Origin: a virus | IMG/VR virus record: IMGVR_UViG_3300025646_005431 | Span: 1-26,888 of that record | Direction: 5' to 3' (one strand) | DNA: 26,888 nt | Part shown: one piece after another, positions 6,727-14,673 of the stretch | Layout of the letters: each line of letters opens with the position of its first letter | Position numbering within the stretch: the first letter of the stretch is position 1 | The notes under the pieces: generated by a model | What the model saw: only the letters and a program-made list of their open reading frames with translations | Told to the model about the DNA's origin: nothing | Database searches by the model: none | Program-made: the position numbers and the translations under genes

Positions 6727-8493
6727 CCTTGCACCAAATAACCACCCATATTTCATATAATCTTCCCTACTCATGTTTTGTCCCCCAAATTGTCGAATCC
6801 TTTCACCCGAATGTGGTATTACAGGGTTAAAAGCAATCGCCTCTCTTACATTTTCATTTGAGTTAACAGACCAAGAATCAATCATTGCTTTAGTATGTTC
6901 GGTAACTTTTGTTAGGTTTGAAAATGATGATTCAGCAACATAAGTTGCCATGGCAATTGACATAATTAAGTCATCGTGGTGACCTTTTTGGTGGTCAGGT
7001 CTACCGTTGATGTAAACAAAAGTGTTCATCTCGTTATACAAACGACTACTATAAATTTTAAAACCATGCCTCATTACTTCTTCAAAAGAGGCAATAATCT
7101 GAACACGCTTATTGTTAAAATTAAGACCAGGTATTTTTTCCATTGCTTTAGGGTCATATTTCCATTTGTTATTAGAATCAACCCCATCAATGTACAAGTT
7201 CTTAAAATTCATCTCTTGTAATTTTCTTGATGTGGAAACACCCATACCTCCCGTAATATCAATTACAACAAAACAAGAATACATATTAGCCCATTTGTAA
7301 CAAACCTCAGCCATTGTGTCAGGGGGTAATTTACCAACGAACTCAGCAACTTGTTCCCTCTCATCAAAGTCAATGATTTGGAATGAACTAAAGTCCTCAC
7401 TATCTCCACGGCTAACATCGACACCCATCACATATTTGTGGCCAACAACAGGTTCCTTCCATATCCATAGAGCATTACCCATCATTTTATTTTGGGGTTC
7501 ACGAATCATATTTTCACGAACCGTTTGTAATAATTTAGAGTCAAATACGTTGTCACCTGAACCCAAGAAGTTACATTCCAACTCCTGAGAAACTTTACGT
7601 TTATCATATTTTAATTTCTTAACCATAGCCTCAAACCATGTCGAACTTGGTTTGTAACCTTGATTTATCAATTCTTTTAACTCTTCATAGTCACGAGTCT
7701 CAAAAGGTTTTTCTTCCCAACTAATAATATCCTTTTCATTATACTCTTCTTTGTTTAACAAATAATGAATAATATCATCAGTCTTAACAAGATATAAATC
7801 TTTAGCATAACGAGGGTCTCTAAACCAAAACATCTCGGTAATCTTAAAATCATTCATGTTCCTTAACGCTTGGTCGTAAATCTCGTAATAGATTGGGTCA
7901 TATCCGTTAGGTGTTGATACAACAATTACTTTACCACCCGTAGATAGCGATGCCATACAAGCTGCCCAGAAGTCACTATCAGCTTCAATAAACGCCGCTT
8001 CGTCAAATACAAGAATCGTGGGGGTAAATCCACGTAAAGCATCCTTAGATGTTGCAACCGCTTTAACCTCACAACCGTTAGTTAACTTATAGTGTTTTTG
8101 TGAGTTTTTTTCAGGTGAAAAATCAACACCAACCCAACTAGGCCATTGACCCACAAATGAACGAATCTTATTAGCCATCTCCAATGAGGTGTCTAATTTA
8201 TTTGCAATAATAAGGATTTTTTCGGGTTTAACTTTTTTAGCAAAAACTAATTTTCTAGACATCCATGCGGCTGTTACTGTTGATACACCCGCTTGACGGT
8301 ATTTTAATGCAATATTTTCATTATAGTTTTCATAATCTTGCAATAAAGAAACTTGGTCAGGAAATAATTCTAATGGAACATATTTTGACACAGTATTGTC
8401 ATATGTCTGTAAATAAGTTTTAAGAGCGTACTTAATGTCTTTTTGACATTTGACATACTCTATTAAAACTTGTTCTTTTGTTAAATTACTCAT
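6724..8493 (-). CDS. terL: Terminase large subunit, gp17-like
   Basis: 589 aa, close to T4 gp17 (610). ATPase domain: Walker A-like R-Q-A-G-V-S-T at residues 66-72 after ALKY, Walker B I-L-V-F-D-E-A-A at 160-167, and coupling motif V-V-S-T-P-N-G at 191-197. Nuclease domain: MGVDVSRGDSEDFSSFQIID near 355-375 (first catalytic Asp), FVVIDITGGMG near 412, and GHHDDLIMSIAMAT near 520-533 (last acidic cluster). The enzyme pumps DNA into the prohead and cuts the concatemer. The ATG lies just after the stop of the gene upstream (8500-9855), with translational coupling likely. No truncation or frameshift is seen. Confidence 0.96.
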   Translation of the reverse strand: MSNLTKEQVLIEYVKCQKDIKYALKTYLQTYDNTVSKYVPLELFPDQVSLLQDYENYNENIALKYRQAGVSTVTAAWMSRKLVFAKKVKPEKILIIANKLDTSLEMANKIRSFVGQWPSWVGVDFSPEKNSQKHYKLTNGCEVKAVATSKDALRGFTPTILVFDEAAFIEADSDFWAACMASLSTGGKVIVVSTPNGYDPIYYEIYDQALRNMNDFKITEMFWFRDPRYAKDLYLVKTDDIIHYLLNKEEYNEKDIISWEEKPFETRDYEELKELINQGYKPSSTWFEAMVKKLKYDKRKVSQELECNFLGSGDNVFDSKLLQTVRENMIREPQNKMMGNALWIWKEPVVGHKYVMGVDVSRGDSEDFSSFQIIDFDEREQVAEFVGKLPPDTMAEVCYKWANMYSCFVVIDITGGMGVSTSRKLQEMNFKNLYIDGVDSNNKWKYDPKAMEKIPGLNFNNKRVQIIASFEEVMRHGFKIYSSRLYNEMNTFVYINGRPDHQKGHHDDLIMSIAMATYVAESSFSNLTKVTEHTKAMIDSWSVNSNENVREAIAFNPVIPHSGERIRQFGGQNMSREDYMKYGWLFGAR

Positions 8494-8499
8494 AATTTA

Positions 8500-9855
8500 T
8501 TAGCTTCTTGTAATACCCAAGCCACCTAATAAATCGTCAAGGTCATCATCACCTAAATCATCGTTGTTATCGTCAAACTTTTGTTGGACTTCATAATCAC
8601 GTAATTCACGAATAATTTCATCAACCATTCTTTGAATAAATTGATTACCTCTAGGGTCGCCTGAAAGTATAAGTTTAGCGATTTTGAAAAATTCTTCAGC
8701 ATTTAATTTAGAAAATCTCATAAATAGATAATGCTGAATATGTTTCATATCTTCCTCAAATAATTCAGCTGGATATGTTTGTGTAAACTTTTCCCAAAAT
8801 ATAGGACCTAATCTCATGTCCCATATTTCCGCAGGTAAAGTATCTTCAGCACCCATAACCATTTCAGCCTGTCTTGGGTCATCGGGTAAACCATGAGTAC
8901 CAAAAACTTCGTATACACCTTTAATTAATTCGTGCATTAATAATGGGAATGTTGCTGCTCTCGCTTTAACAGTTGGGGGGTCTGTTTCAGGCTCAATCTC
9001 TGTTTGACCTAATTGACCTCCACCTGAACCAGCCATCTGTTCCATATCAGGATAAACCCAATATAAGTGGTCCATCAATGACTGTGTGACACCGTACATA
9101 TTAACAAGTTCAGGATTTAATCGTTTTAACTCATCTTGAACTAAATGGAACATATAATGCCCCTTTTTGGCAGCACCCTGAATTAATGAATTAATGAACC
9201 TTCTTTTGGCTCTCTCCATATCAAACCTTTCAAATTCATCAACAAAATCCATTAAATCTTCTTTGTGTTCCTCAGCTTCTTTAAACGCGTCTTTAATATC
9301 TTCTTTACTTGGTTCTTCTGGTTTACTTCTCATACCTTCGGCAGAACCCATTGGACTTGAGACTAATTTAGCGTCAAATTGTAATGCTCCTTCAGGAATA
9401 CCCATTTCTTTTTTAACTAAATCAACCGCCAAATTTTCTAAGTATTCTTTATTTCTAGATTCAATAGACTGTATTTTTTGTAACCCTTGCATTGCCATCA
9501 TCATTAATTGCATTAAAGGGTTTGCACCTTGAAGTGGTTGTGTAGTTCCCAAATAATTTCTAACTTTATTAACTGAGTCTTTAAATCTTTTGGATGAAAC
9601 TAATTCAACAAAATCTCTATCACCTTTTGGCATTGCAGGGTGTGAAGAATAGGGTGTTTCTTTTGATGTAATTTTTCTTTCAATACCAGGTTCCATTCTT
9701 TCAGGACCTTCATAATCAATAGGGGCTTCTTTTAAGTTATTTTTAACTTCATTTAATAAAGCGTATTCATTTTTAGTTAAACCCTCGTTAACTAATTTTT
9801 TTTGTAACCTATTTTTAAGTTTTAAATTTTTTTCTATTTTAGGATTAAGACTCAT
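8500..9855 (-). CDS. Hypothetical virion-cluster protein upstream of terminase
   Basis: 451 aa, not recognised. It begins with a basic helix (MSLNPKIEKNLKLKNRLQKK). A Met-rich helix (PLMQLMMMAMQGLQKIQS) occurs near residue 115, charged helices fill the middle, and the tail ends in an acidic D-rich stretch (DDNNDDLGDDDLDDLLGGLG). No enzyme motif is seen. It lies between two other unknown structural-type genes and the terminase, with gaps of only 2 and 6 bases, so it is co-expressed with packaging genes. A neck, connector or small-terminase-related role is possible. The small terminase (gp16) is usually much shorter, so I do not assign it. Confidence 0.75.
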   Translation of the reverse strand: MSLNPKIEKNLKLKNRLQKKLVNEGLTKNEYALLNEVKNNLKEAPIDYEGPERMEPGIERKITSKETPYSSHPAMPKGDRDFVELVSSKRFKDSVNKVRNYLGTTQPLQGANPLMQLMMMAMQGLQKIQSIESRNKEYLENLAVDLVKKEMGIPEGALQFDAKLVSSPMGSAEGMRSKPEEPSKEDIKDAFKEAEEHKEDLMDFVDEFERFDMERAKRRFINSLIQGAAKKGHYMFHLVQDELKRLNPELVNMYGVTQSLMDHLYWVYPDMEQMAGSGGGQLGQTEIEPETDPPTVKARAATFPLLMHELIKGVYEVFGTHGLPDDPRQAEMVMGAEDTLPAEIWDMRLGPIFWEKFTQTYPAELFEEDMKHIQHYLFMRFSKLNAEEFFKIAKLILSGDPRGNQFIQRMVDEIIRELRDYEVQQKFDDNNDDLGDDDLDDLLGGLGITRS

Positions 9856-9857
9856 GG

Positions 9858-10946
9858 TTATCGTAATTTAATTCCTAATTCATCAAAAGATAACCACTTA
9901 GGCATCTTTTTTCTCGCTTTAGGTGCTGGTTTAACATTTGGTTTTGGTCTATACGGTGTATCAGGTTTTGAAGGTTTTGTTGGTGTATCAACACCAGGCA
10001 TAACATCAGGTCTAACAGGAGATTCTTTACCAGCTTTAGGTGCTGGTTTAACATTTGGTTTTGGTCTATACGGTGTATCAGGTTTTGAAGGTTTTGTTGG
10101 TGTATCAACACCAGGCATAACATCAGGTCTTGATGGCGCCGTACTAGGTGATTCGTTAACCAAATTTAAAAAATCTTTTTTACTCATTTTAGGTGTTATG
10201 TGTTTTTCAACCAATCTCAAAATATGTTTTTCAATTTCATTTTCACCAAATGTAGGATTAATATTTGTATTTTTCAACTTACTTTTTAAACCACCAGCAT
10301 ATGCCGCAGCAATTTTATTAGTAAGGTTATTCATACTTTCTTTAGTTTCTTGTTTTTTCTTTTCGGGTAATTTTTTGAAATTGGTTTTGTCCGCGAATTC
10401 TTCAGCCATTTTACACCATTTCTTTTGTTCTTTAGTTTTACCGTCACCACATTTGGCGAAGAAATATTTTTGTTGTTTCTTTGACTCAAATTTTTCCATT
10501 AAATTACTCTCATCTAATTCAGAGCCTTGACGTTCATCGTCAGTTCCATCGCCAGCGGCCACTTGTTTTGGTAATTGTGTTGTATAACCTGATTTAGCAC
10601 TTCCCATACTAACAGTCCCCAAGTCCTCTTCAGACATTTCTTCATAAACCTCAAATGTTGCGCCAGCTTGTTTAAGTTTCTCAACTTCAGCAGTGTTTTT
10701 ACCTGATACCATTACTTTTTCATTAGTATCCTCTTTAGTTTCTTTCTTTTTTCTACCACAATCACATTTTTTACAATCAGGTCCACAAGTACAGGTTTTC
10801 TTATCACATCCACAACCACACTTATCACTTTTTGATTCGGTAAGTCTTATAAATAATGAATTGACTTGTGACTCAGATAAATCAGTCACCGTAGATGGTC
10901 TTAGACCGTATTGAATTAACTTTAATTGTTTTTGGTTAGTTTTCAT
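9858..10946 (-). CDS. Virion-cluster protein with metallothionein-like Cys cluster and duplicated Pro-rich segment
   Basis: 362 aa from the ATG at 10944-10946; an extension of six residues would need a TTG start. Residues 43-63 hold eight cysteines in 21 positions, spaced C-x-C-x-C-x4-C-x-C-x3-C-x2-C-x-C, which looks able to bind Zn or other metals, as metallothioneins do. A further Cys pair occurs near CGDGKTKEQKKWC. The C-terminal third carries two near-identical 39-residue units rich in Pro and Lys (RPDVMPGVDTPTKPSKPDTP), from a perfect DNA repeat. The N-terminus (LSESQVNSLFIRLTES) resembles targeting peptides of other Bacteroidota phage proteins. It overlaps the upstream gene by 11 bases. 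Function unknown; structural or internal protein is plausible. Confidence 0.75.
   Translation of the reverse strand: MKTNQKQLKLIQYGLRPSTVTDLSESQVNSLFIRLTESKSDKCGCGCDKKTCTCGPDCKKCDCGRKKKETKEDTNEKVMVSGKNTAEVEKLKQAGATFEVYEEMSEEDLGTVSMGSAKSGYTTQLPKQVAAGDGTDDERQGSELDESNLMEKFESKKQQKYFFAKCGDGKTKEQKKWCKMAEEFADKTNFKKLPEKKKQETKESMNNLTNKIAAAYAGGLKSKLKNTNINPTFGENEIEKHILRLVEKHITPKMSKKDFLNLVNESPSTAPSRPDVMPGVDTPTKPSKPDTPYRPKPNVKPAPKAGKESPVRPDVMPGVDTPTKPSKPDTPYRPKPNVKPAPKARKKMPKWLSFDELGIKLR
9916..10130. repeat. Perfect 98-bp direct repeat, offset 117 bp
   Basis: Copies at 9916-10013 and 10033-10130 appear identical over 98 bases. The offset of 117 bases equals 39 codons, so the frame is kept. Perfect identity, including third codon positions, argues for a recent duplication or gene conversion in the Pro-rich tail of the 9858-10946 gene. 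Confidence 0.9.
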
Positions 10947-11346
10947 ATACCACCTTCTTTTCAAATTCTAAAACGATATCACGTTCATATAATTTATCTT
11001 TTACTAATTTTTCATCATCACCAAACTTAAAAACTAATCTGGTTTTGTAATCAAAATCAATATCCTCATTTTCATTTTCCCAAGATAACGCAATAACACC
11101 ATCAATCGCATCAATCATAGAAAAAAAGTCGGAGTTTTGGACTACCGACATTGTTATTTTATCATTTTTTAAAACACCTACTTTTTTTATGTGTTCTAAA
11201 TTAGGTGGGAACGGATATCCGTTTGATGGTTTAGATTCCCAATTCTCACCCCATATATTTTCTTTAGCGTCAGAAAAAATAAATTCATATATGTTATCCC
11301 CTTTGTAGTTAGGACCTAACTCGTTAACATATATTAAAAAACTCAT
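10936..11346 (-). CDS. Hypothetical protein in virion cluster
   Basis: 136 aa, not recognised. Starts MSFLIYVNELGPNYKGDNIYEF and contains WGENWESKPSNGYPFPPNL, hydrophobic beta-type stretches (KITMSVVQNSDFFSMIDAIDGVIALSW) and an acidic C-terminal part. Soluble, mixed alpha/beta. The ATG overlaps the stop of the upstream gene by 4 bases (ATGA), a sign of translational coupling, and its 3' end overlaps the downstream gene by 11 bases. By position it is probably a small virion or assembly protein. Confidence 0.75.
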   Translation of the reverse strand: MSFLIYVNELGPNYKGDNIYEFIFSDAKENIWGENWESKPSNGYPFPPNLEHIKKVGVLKNDKITMSVVQNSDFFSMIDAIDGVIALSWENENEDIDFDYKTRLVFKFGDDEKLVKDKLYERDIVLEFEKKVVYEN

Positions 11347-12608
11347 AGAATTTGACCTTTTGTAGTAACTCTATATTGTTTATCATTCATTTCAAAAACT
11401 AAATTCTTTTTAGAAGTTTTACCAACCAATTTAATTTTTGGGTATTTAGAAACTAATTTAGTTGATGCCACTTTTTGTGACACGCTTTCAGAAACATTTT
11501 TTATTTTATTAATAGTGTTTCTTTTAACCTCAACCAATTGATTTCTTTTATATTTAACTTCTTTTTTTTCATTTTCATTTAATGAAAAATATTTCTGTAA
11601 AATATTATCAACTTTTGATTCAGTAAAAATACCTTCAATCATTTCCTCAACTTTTTTCATGTGAGAATCTTCTTCGTTAGTATCGACTTCAATTTCTTCT
11701 TCTAAATCTGAAAACAAATAATCAACTAATTCATCAGGATTACCTTCAAATTCTTCACCCTCAGCCATTTCACCTTCAGGTTCTGCAACAGGTTCTGCTG
11801 TTTCCATATCAACGTCAACAACTTCTTCATCACCTTCCATATCACCTTCTTCTTCAACACCTTCAAGTTTGTTAATAATACTTTCAACATCGTCCTCCTC
11901 TAAATCGTTCAAGTTTAATGCTGAAAGAACAGAATTAATTACATACTTAATATCTTTAGAAGACATAGATTCTTCTTTATCCTCATCATCATTAAATGCT
12001 CTAATTTTTTGGGCTAACTTACCTGTTAACTTTTGAATTGTTTTATATGTTACTTTTTCCTCTTCTTCAGGTGCGTTTTCAACATCCTCAACGTCAACAT
12101 CCATTTCAACATCATCTACGGGTGTTTCAGGTGCGGGTTCAGCTACAGGTGCAGGTGCTGCGGGAGCAGGTGCTGCGGGAGCAGGTGCTGCGGGAGCAGG
12201 TGCCTGTTCTTTTGTTTCACCAAATTTTAAAATGTATTTGGTCGCTTCATCAGCCGCCTCAAATAAAGAAATGTTTTTATCATGACCTTCATTAATATTA
12301 ATTTCTTTAGCAATTAAATTTAACCTTTTAAAAGCCTGAGAATATGATGAATAATATTTTCTATTTTTCATAGGTTCAACGTAGTCTGAGCCAACAGATT
12401 CGTTTAGAGATTTTTTAATGACATAACCGTTTTTTTCTTTAACGATTGAATACTCATTACCGTCAGCAAGAGTCTTTGTGTACTCAACACTTTTATCCTC
12501 ATTAACAGGTTTTGGCATATGTTCATTATATCTAGCAATTTCAAGAATACGACTTAATTTATCTGTACCTTGTAACTTTTCACTTCCGATTGGTTTTAAG
12601 TTTCCCAT
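11343..12608 (-). CDS. Acidic Ala/Pro-repeat virion-cluster protein
   Basis: 421 aa, not recognised. Three parts can be seen: an N-terminal region (about 1-130) with a helix near KNRKYYSSYSQAFKRLNLIA; a low-complexity middle with repeated APAPA units and then many Glu and Asp residues (about 130-300); and a basic C-terminal part (about 335-421) ending in KLVGKTSKKNLVFEMNDKQ. The layout resembles the acidic scaffold-position protein at 388-2058, so both may be core or internal head proteins. It is the first gene of the packaging/head transcript, preceded by a late-type motif. Confidence 0.75.
   Translation of the reverse strand: MGNLKPIGSEKLQGTDKLSRILEIARYNEHMPKPVNEDKSVEYTKTLADGNEYSIVKEKNGYVIKKSLNESVGSDYVEPMKNRKYYSSYSQAFKRLNLIAKEININEGHDKNISLFEAADEATKYILKFGETKEQAPAPAAPAPAAPAPAAPAPVAEPAPETPVDDVEMDVDVEDVENAPEEEEKVTYKTIQKLTGKLAQKIRAFNDDEDKEESMSSKDIKYVINSVLSALNLNDLEEDDVESIINKLEGVEEEGDMEGDEEVVDVDMETAEPVAEPEGEMAEGEEFEGNPDELVDYLFSDLEEEIEVDTNEEDSHMKKVEEMIEGIFTESKVDNILQKYFSLNENEKKEVKYKRNQLVEVKRNTINKIKNVSESVSQKVASTKLVSKYPKIKLVGKTSKKNLVFEMNDKQYRVTTKGQIL
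12151..12204. repeat. 15-bp tandem repeat encoding APAPA
   Basis: About 3.6 copies of the plus-strand unit GCAGGTGCTGCGGGA. They encode alternating Ala and Pro in the 11343-12608 protein. The high GC of the array contrasts with the AT-rich surroundings. Confidence 0.85.
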
Positions 12609-12634
12609 TTTAGTTTTTTTTTTAAATTATTTTT

Positions 12635-12649
12635 TATATATAAATATAC
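12635..12649 (-). promoter_or_regulatory. Candidate late promoter at head of packaging/head operon
   Basis: Coding strand GTATATTTATATATA, 26 bases before the ATG at 12608. It is one of the best matches to the recurring motif and stands before a run of tightly packed genes (12608 down to 6724). Confidence 0.55.
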
Positions 12650-12665
12650 GGAGAATATAAAATGT

Positions 12666-14036
12666 TTATTTGGCTCCCGTTAAGGTCTTAAATGTAGATG
12701 TAAGCATTTTTAAATATTCGTCATCAGAAACGTTTAATTTATCTAAGAAATGTTTACCACTACTGGTTTCTAAACTACTTAAATCTGTTAAATCAGTAAG
12801 ACTTTTTGGCATATCAAGTTTATCAGTATCTGTCGGTGTTTTAGTAGTATTAGATAAATCAGATGGTTTATTACCTGAAAACATTTTATCTGATTTACCT
12901 AGTAATTCTCTAAGATGTGTACCATATGGTAAACCTATGTGTACGTGAGTCATAGAATCATGTCCTATCCATTCAGATATTTGACCAATATAATCACCAA
13001 CTTTAACAACATCACCTACGTTAAGTTTTACATTTTTTAAATGTGTATAGAAAATATCGGGATACCCATCATTACCTCGTATACTCACTTGAGTACCAAA
13101 TATTTTACCTGAGTTTTTACCAGTATCCCTAACTTTAATAACAGAACCATTAGTATAGGAATTAACTATAGTTCCAGCAGGTGCGAAAATATCCCACGCA
13201 TTATCTGATTGCCAATTTCCTAAAGCTCTACCACCATGGTTTTTCGGTCCGTTTTCTAAATCTGTTTTAAAATCACCCCCAATATTAGTTGTTACTTCTT
13301 TTATCGTAAGTCTTTTGTCAACTAGTTTGGTTTTACCACCTTTTAATTTTTCTAAATAACCATTTCTTCTTAATATTTTAAAAATTAAATTTTCTTCAGA
13401 ATATTCTCCACCTTTATCTAAACCACATTGTCTAAACTTTCTAAGTTTTGTTCTATATTTGTCAATTAATTTTTTAGCAGTTTCAATGTCTTCGTCTTGG
13501 ATGTTCTCCAAAACTCCGTCAATAATCCTCATCCATTGATTGGCCTTTTCTTTAATATTTTTAACATTGATTTTTATATTATTTTTTGAAGGGTAGGTTA
13601 GCCATTCATCATTCAAAATTGAAAACCTACCCACATTTTTAGTGTCTCTTGGTACGTTTTCATCTTCTACGTAAAGTTCAACATCATAATTGTAAATTGT
13701 AATGTCGTGTTTGGTTGAATAGATTGTTTTTTTCATTCTAAACAATTCATCATATAATTCATGAGAACCTTTTGGGAATTGGTTGTAATCAACAATAATG
13801 TGTATGTCAACATCTGAATATTTAGACCAATTAAAATTGGCTAATGAACCTGTCATTACTACATCACTAAACACTACATCAACATTTAATGAGTCTATAA
13901 AATCATATGCAATTTCAAGTAAATTACGTCTAATATTTGGTTTCATGGTATATTTACCATTCTTTAATGACCAAATACTTGGGTCTAATTTATCTTGTAA
14001 ATTAAAACTACTAATTATGGATTGGGCATTATTCAT
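12666..14036 (-). CDS. Nucleotidyltransferase-like / M23 peptidase-like fusion protein
   Basis: 456 aa. Residues 50-125 look like a nucleotidyltransferase fold: G-S-L-A-N at 63-67, S-D-V-D-I-H at 74-79 (two catalytic-type Asp), and a third acidic strand V-E-L-Y-V-E-D at 119-125. Residues 270-370 resemble M23/LytM peptidase or its fold: W-D-I-F-A-P-A-G-T at 281-289, Y-T-H-L at 330-333, G-D-V-V-K-V-G-D-Y-I-G at 341-351 and T-H-V-H-I-G at 363-368. In M23 enzymes the first zinc ligand is His in H-x-x-x-D; here that position is Asp278 (D-N-A-W-D), so activity is uncertain. The two domains in one phage protein are unusual. It may be a virion-associated wall or baseplate component. A late-type motif ends 4 bases before the ATG. 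Confidence 0.75.
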   Translation of the reverse strand: MNNAQSIISSFNLQDKLDPSIWSLKNGKYTMKPNIRRNLLEIAYDFIDSLNVDVVFSDVVMTGSLANFNWSKYSDVDIHIIVDYNQFPKGSHELYDELFRMKKTIYSTKHDITIYNYDVELYVEDENVPRDTKNVGRFSILNDEWLTYPSKNNIKINVKNIKEKANQWMRIIDGVLENIQDEDIETAKKLIDKYRTKLRKFRQCGLDKGGEYSEENLIFKILRRNGYLEKLKGGKTKLVDKRLTIKEVTTNIGGDFKTDLENGPKNHGGRALGNWQSDNAWDIFAPAGTIVNSYTNGSVIKVRDTGKNSGKIFGTQVSIRGNDGYPDIFYTHLKNVKLNVGDVVKVGDYIGQISEWIGHDSMTHVHIGLPYGTHLRELLGKSDKMFSGNKPSDLSNTTKTPTDTDKLDMPKSLTDLTDLSSLETSSGKHFLDKLNVSDDEYLKMLTSTFKTLTGAK

Positions 14037-14040
14037 CCAT

Positions 14041-14050
14041 TATAAATAGT
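14041..14050 (-). promoter_or_regulatory. Late-type motif directly before the NTase/M23 gene
   Basis: Coding strand ACTATTTATA with only four bases (ATGG) before the ATG at 14036. Transcription would begin at or near the start codon. The same ten bases recur at 23919-23928. Confidence 0.45.
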
Positions 14051-14066
14051 TTGTATTTTGAAATTA

Positions 14067-14309
14067 TTATAGTTTTGTGAATTTGTATTTTTTAGAAATA
14101 TCTGAACTAAAAAATTTACCCTGAGATTCGGTCATTCTAAAACGTGTGTATACTTCATGGGGAACCCCTTCATACTGGTATCTCATTCCGTTTTTAAACT
14201 CAACGACCATTAATTTTGACTCAGTATCAAACTCAGTTCTTACTATATTACTTGATTGGACTTCATTCAAAATCTTCGTCCCAAGTATCTCTTCTTTTGT
14301 TATCGCCAT
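14067..14309 (-). CDS. KTSC-domain protein
   Basis: 80 aa. Matches the KTSC domain, a small beta fold often found alone in phages: V-x-S-S-N-I near residues 17-22, L-M-V-V-E-F-K-N-G-M-R-Y-Q-Y near 33-46, and V-P-H-E-V-Y near 49-54, ending in a 'F-x(n)-I-x-x-x-Y' tail. KTSC proteins have been linked to nucleic acid binding or RNA metabolism, but no firm function is known. Its 5' end overlaps the upstream gene by 47 bases. No internal ATG would remove that overlap without cutting the domain, so the start is kept. Confidence 0.85.
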   Translation of the reverse strand: MAITKEEILGTKILNEVQSSNIVRTEFDTESKLMVVEFKNGMRYQYEGVPHEVYTRFRMTESQGKFFSSDISKKYKFTKL

Positions 14310-14601
14310 CTTCCAAAGGGGTTTTTAAATCTATTTTATATAATACATTTTTAAGATAATCTGAATAATCACTAAAGTCAACATCACCAAAAAAACTTTT
14401 AATCTCAAAAAATAATTTATCTCTAAGTTCATTAAACTTTTGAAAATTTCTCATTATATCAGTTGGGTAGTAAGGAGGTTTTTCTAAATCTTTTTCTGTC
14501 CACCCTTCTCTTTTAAATGCGTTTCTTAAATTAACATAAGTTTCTTTAATTTCTTTATCTGCATCCAATGTTTTAATAAACTTCTCCCAATGTTGTCTCA
14601 T
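14263..14601 (-). CDS. Hypothetical small soluble protein
   Basis: 112 aa, not recognised. Rich in charged and aromatic residues (MRQHWEKFIKTLDADKEIKE, REGWTEKDLEKPPYYPTD), mostly helical, with an acidic C-terminus. It is translationally overlapped with the KTSC gene, so the two are co-expressed. A late-type motif stands two bases before its ATG, and the ClpC-like gene diverges from the same small intergenic region. Confidence 0.7.
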   Translation of the reverse strand: MRQHWEKFIKTLDADKEIKETYVNLRNAFKREGWTEKDLEKPPYYPTDIMRNFQKFNELRDKLFFEIKSFFGDVDFSDYSDYLKNVLYKIDLKTPLEDGDNKRRDTWDEDFE

Positions 14602-14603
14602 GA

Positions 14604-14615
14604 TAATAAATATAA
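14604..14615 (-). promoter_or_regulatory. Late-type motif directly before the 14263-14601 gene
   Basis: Coding strand TTATATTTATTA, two bases from the ATG. The same 12-mer recurs exactly at 18668-18679 upstream of the gene at 17581-18651. Confidence 0.45.
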
Positions 14616-14622
14616 TGTTAGT

Positions 14623-14633
14623 TGATATTTGAA
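14623..14633 (+). promoter_or_regulatory. Candidate promoter for clpC-like gene
   Basis: Plus-strand TGATATTTGAA. It is intermediate between the late-type motif (TGATATTTATA) and the host -7 box (TAnnTTTG). It lies 40 bases before the ATG at 14674 and divergent from the motif at 14604-14615. Confidence 0.4.
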
Positions 14634-14673
14634 AAAACTATGTTTATCATTACCCTATAAAAAAATAAAATAT

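Noticed and set aside
14629-14673. TTG start extending the ClpC-like protein by 15 residues
   Set aside because: The TTG lies inside the promoter-like motif TGATATTTGAA, so the transcript could not contain a usable leader for it. The ATG at 14674 is preferred.
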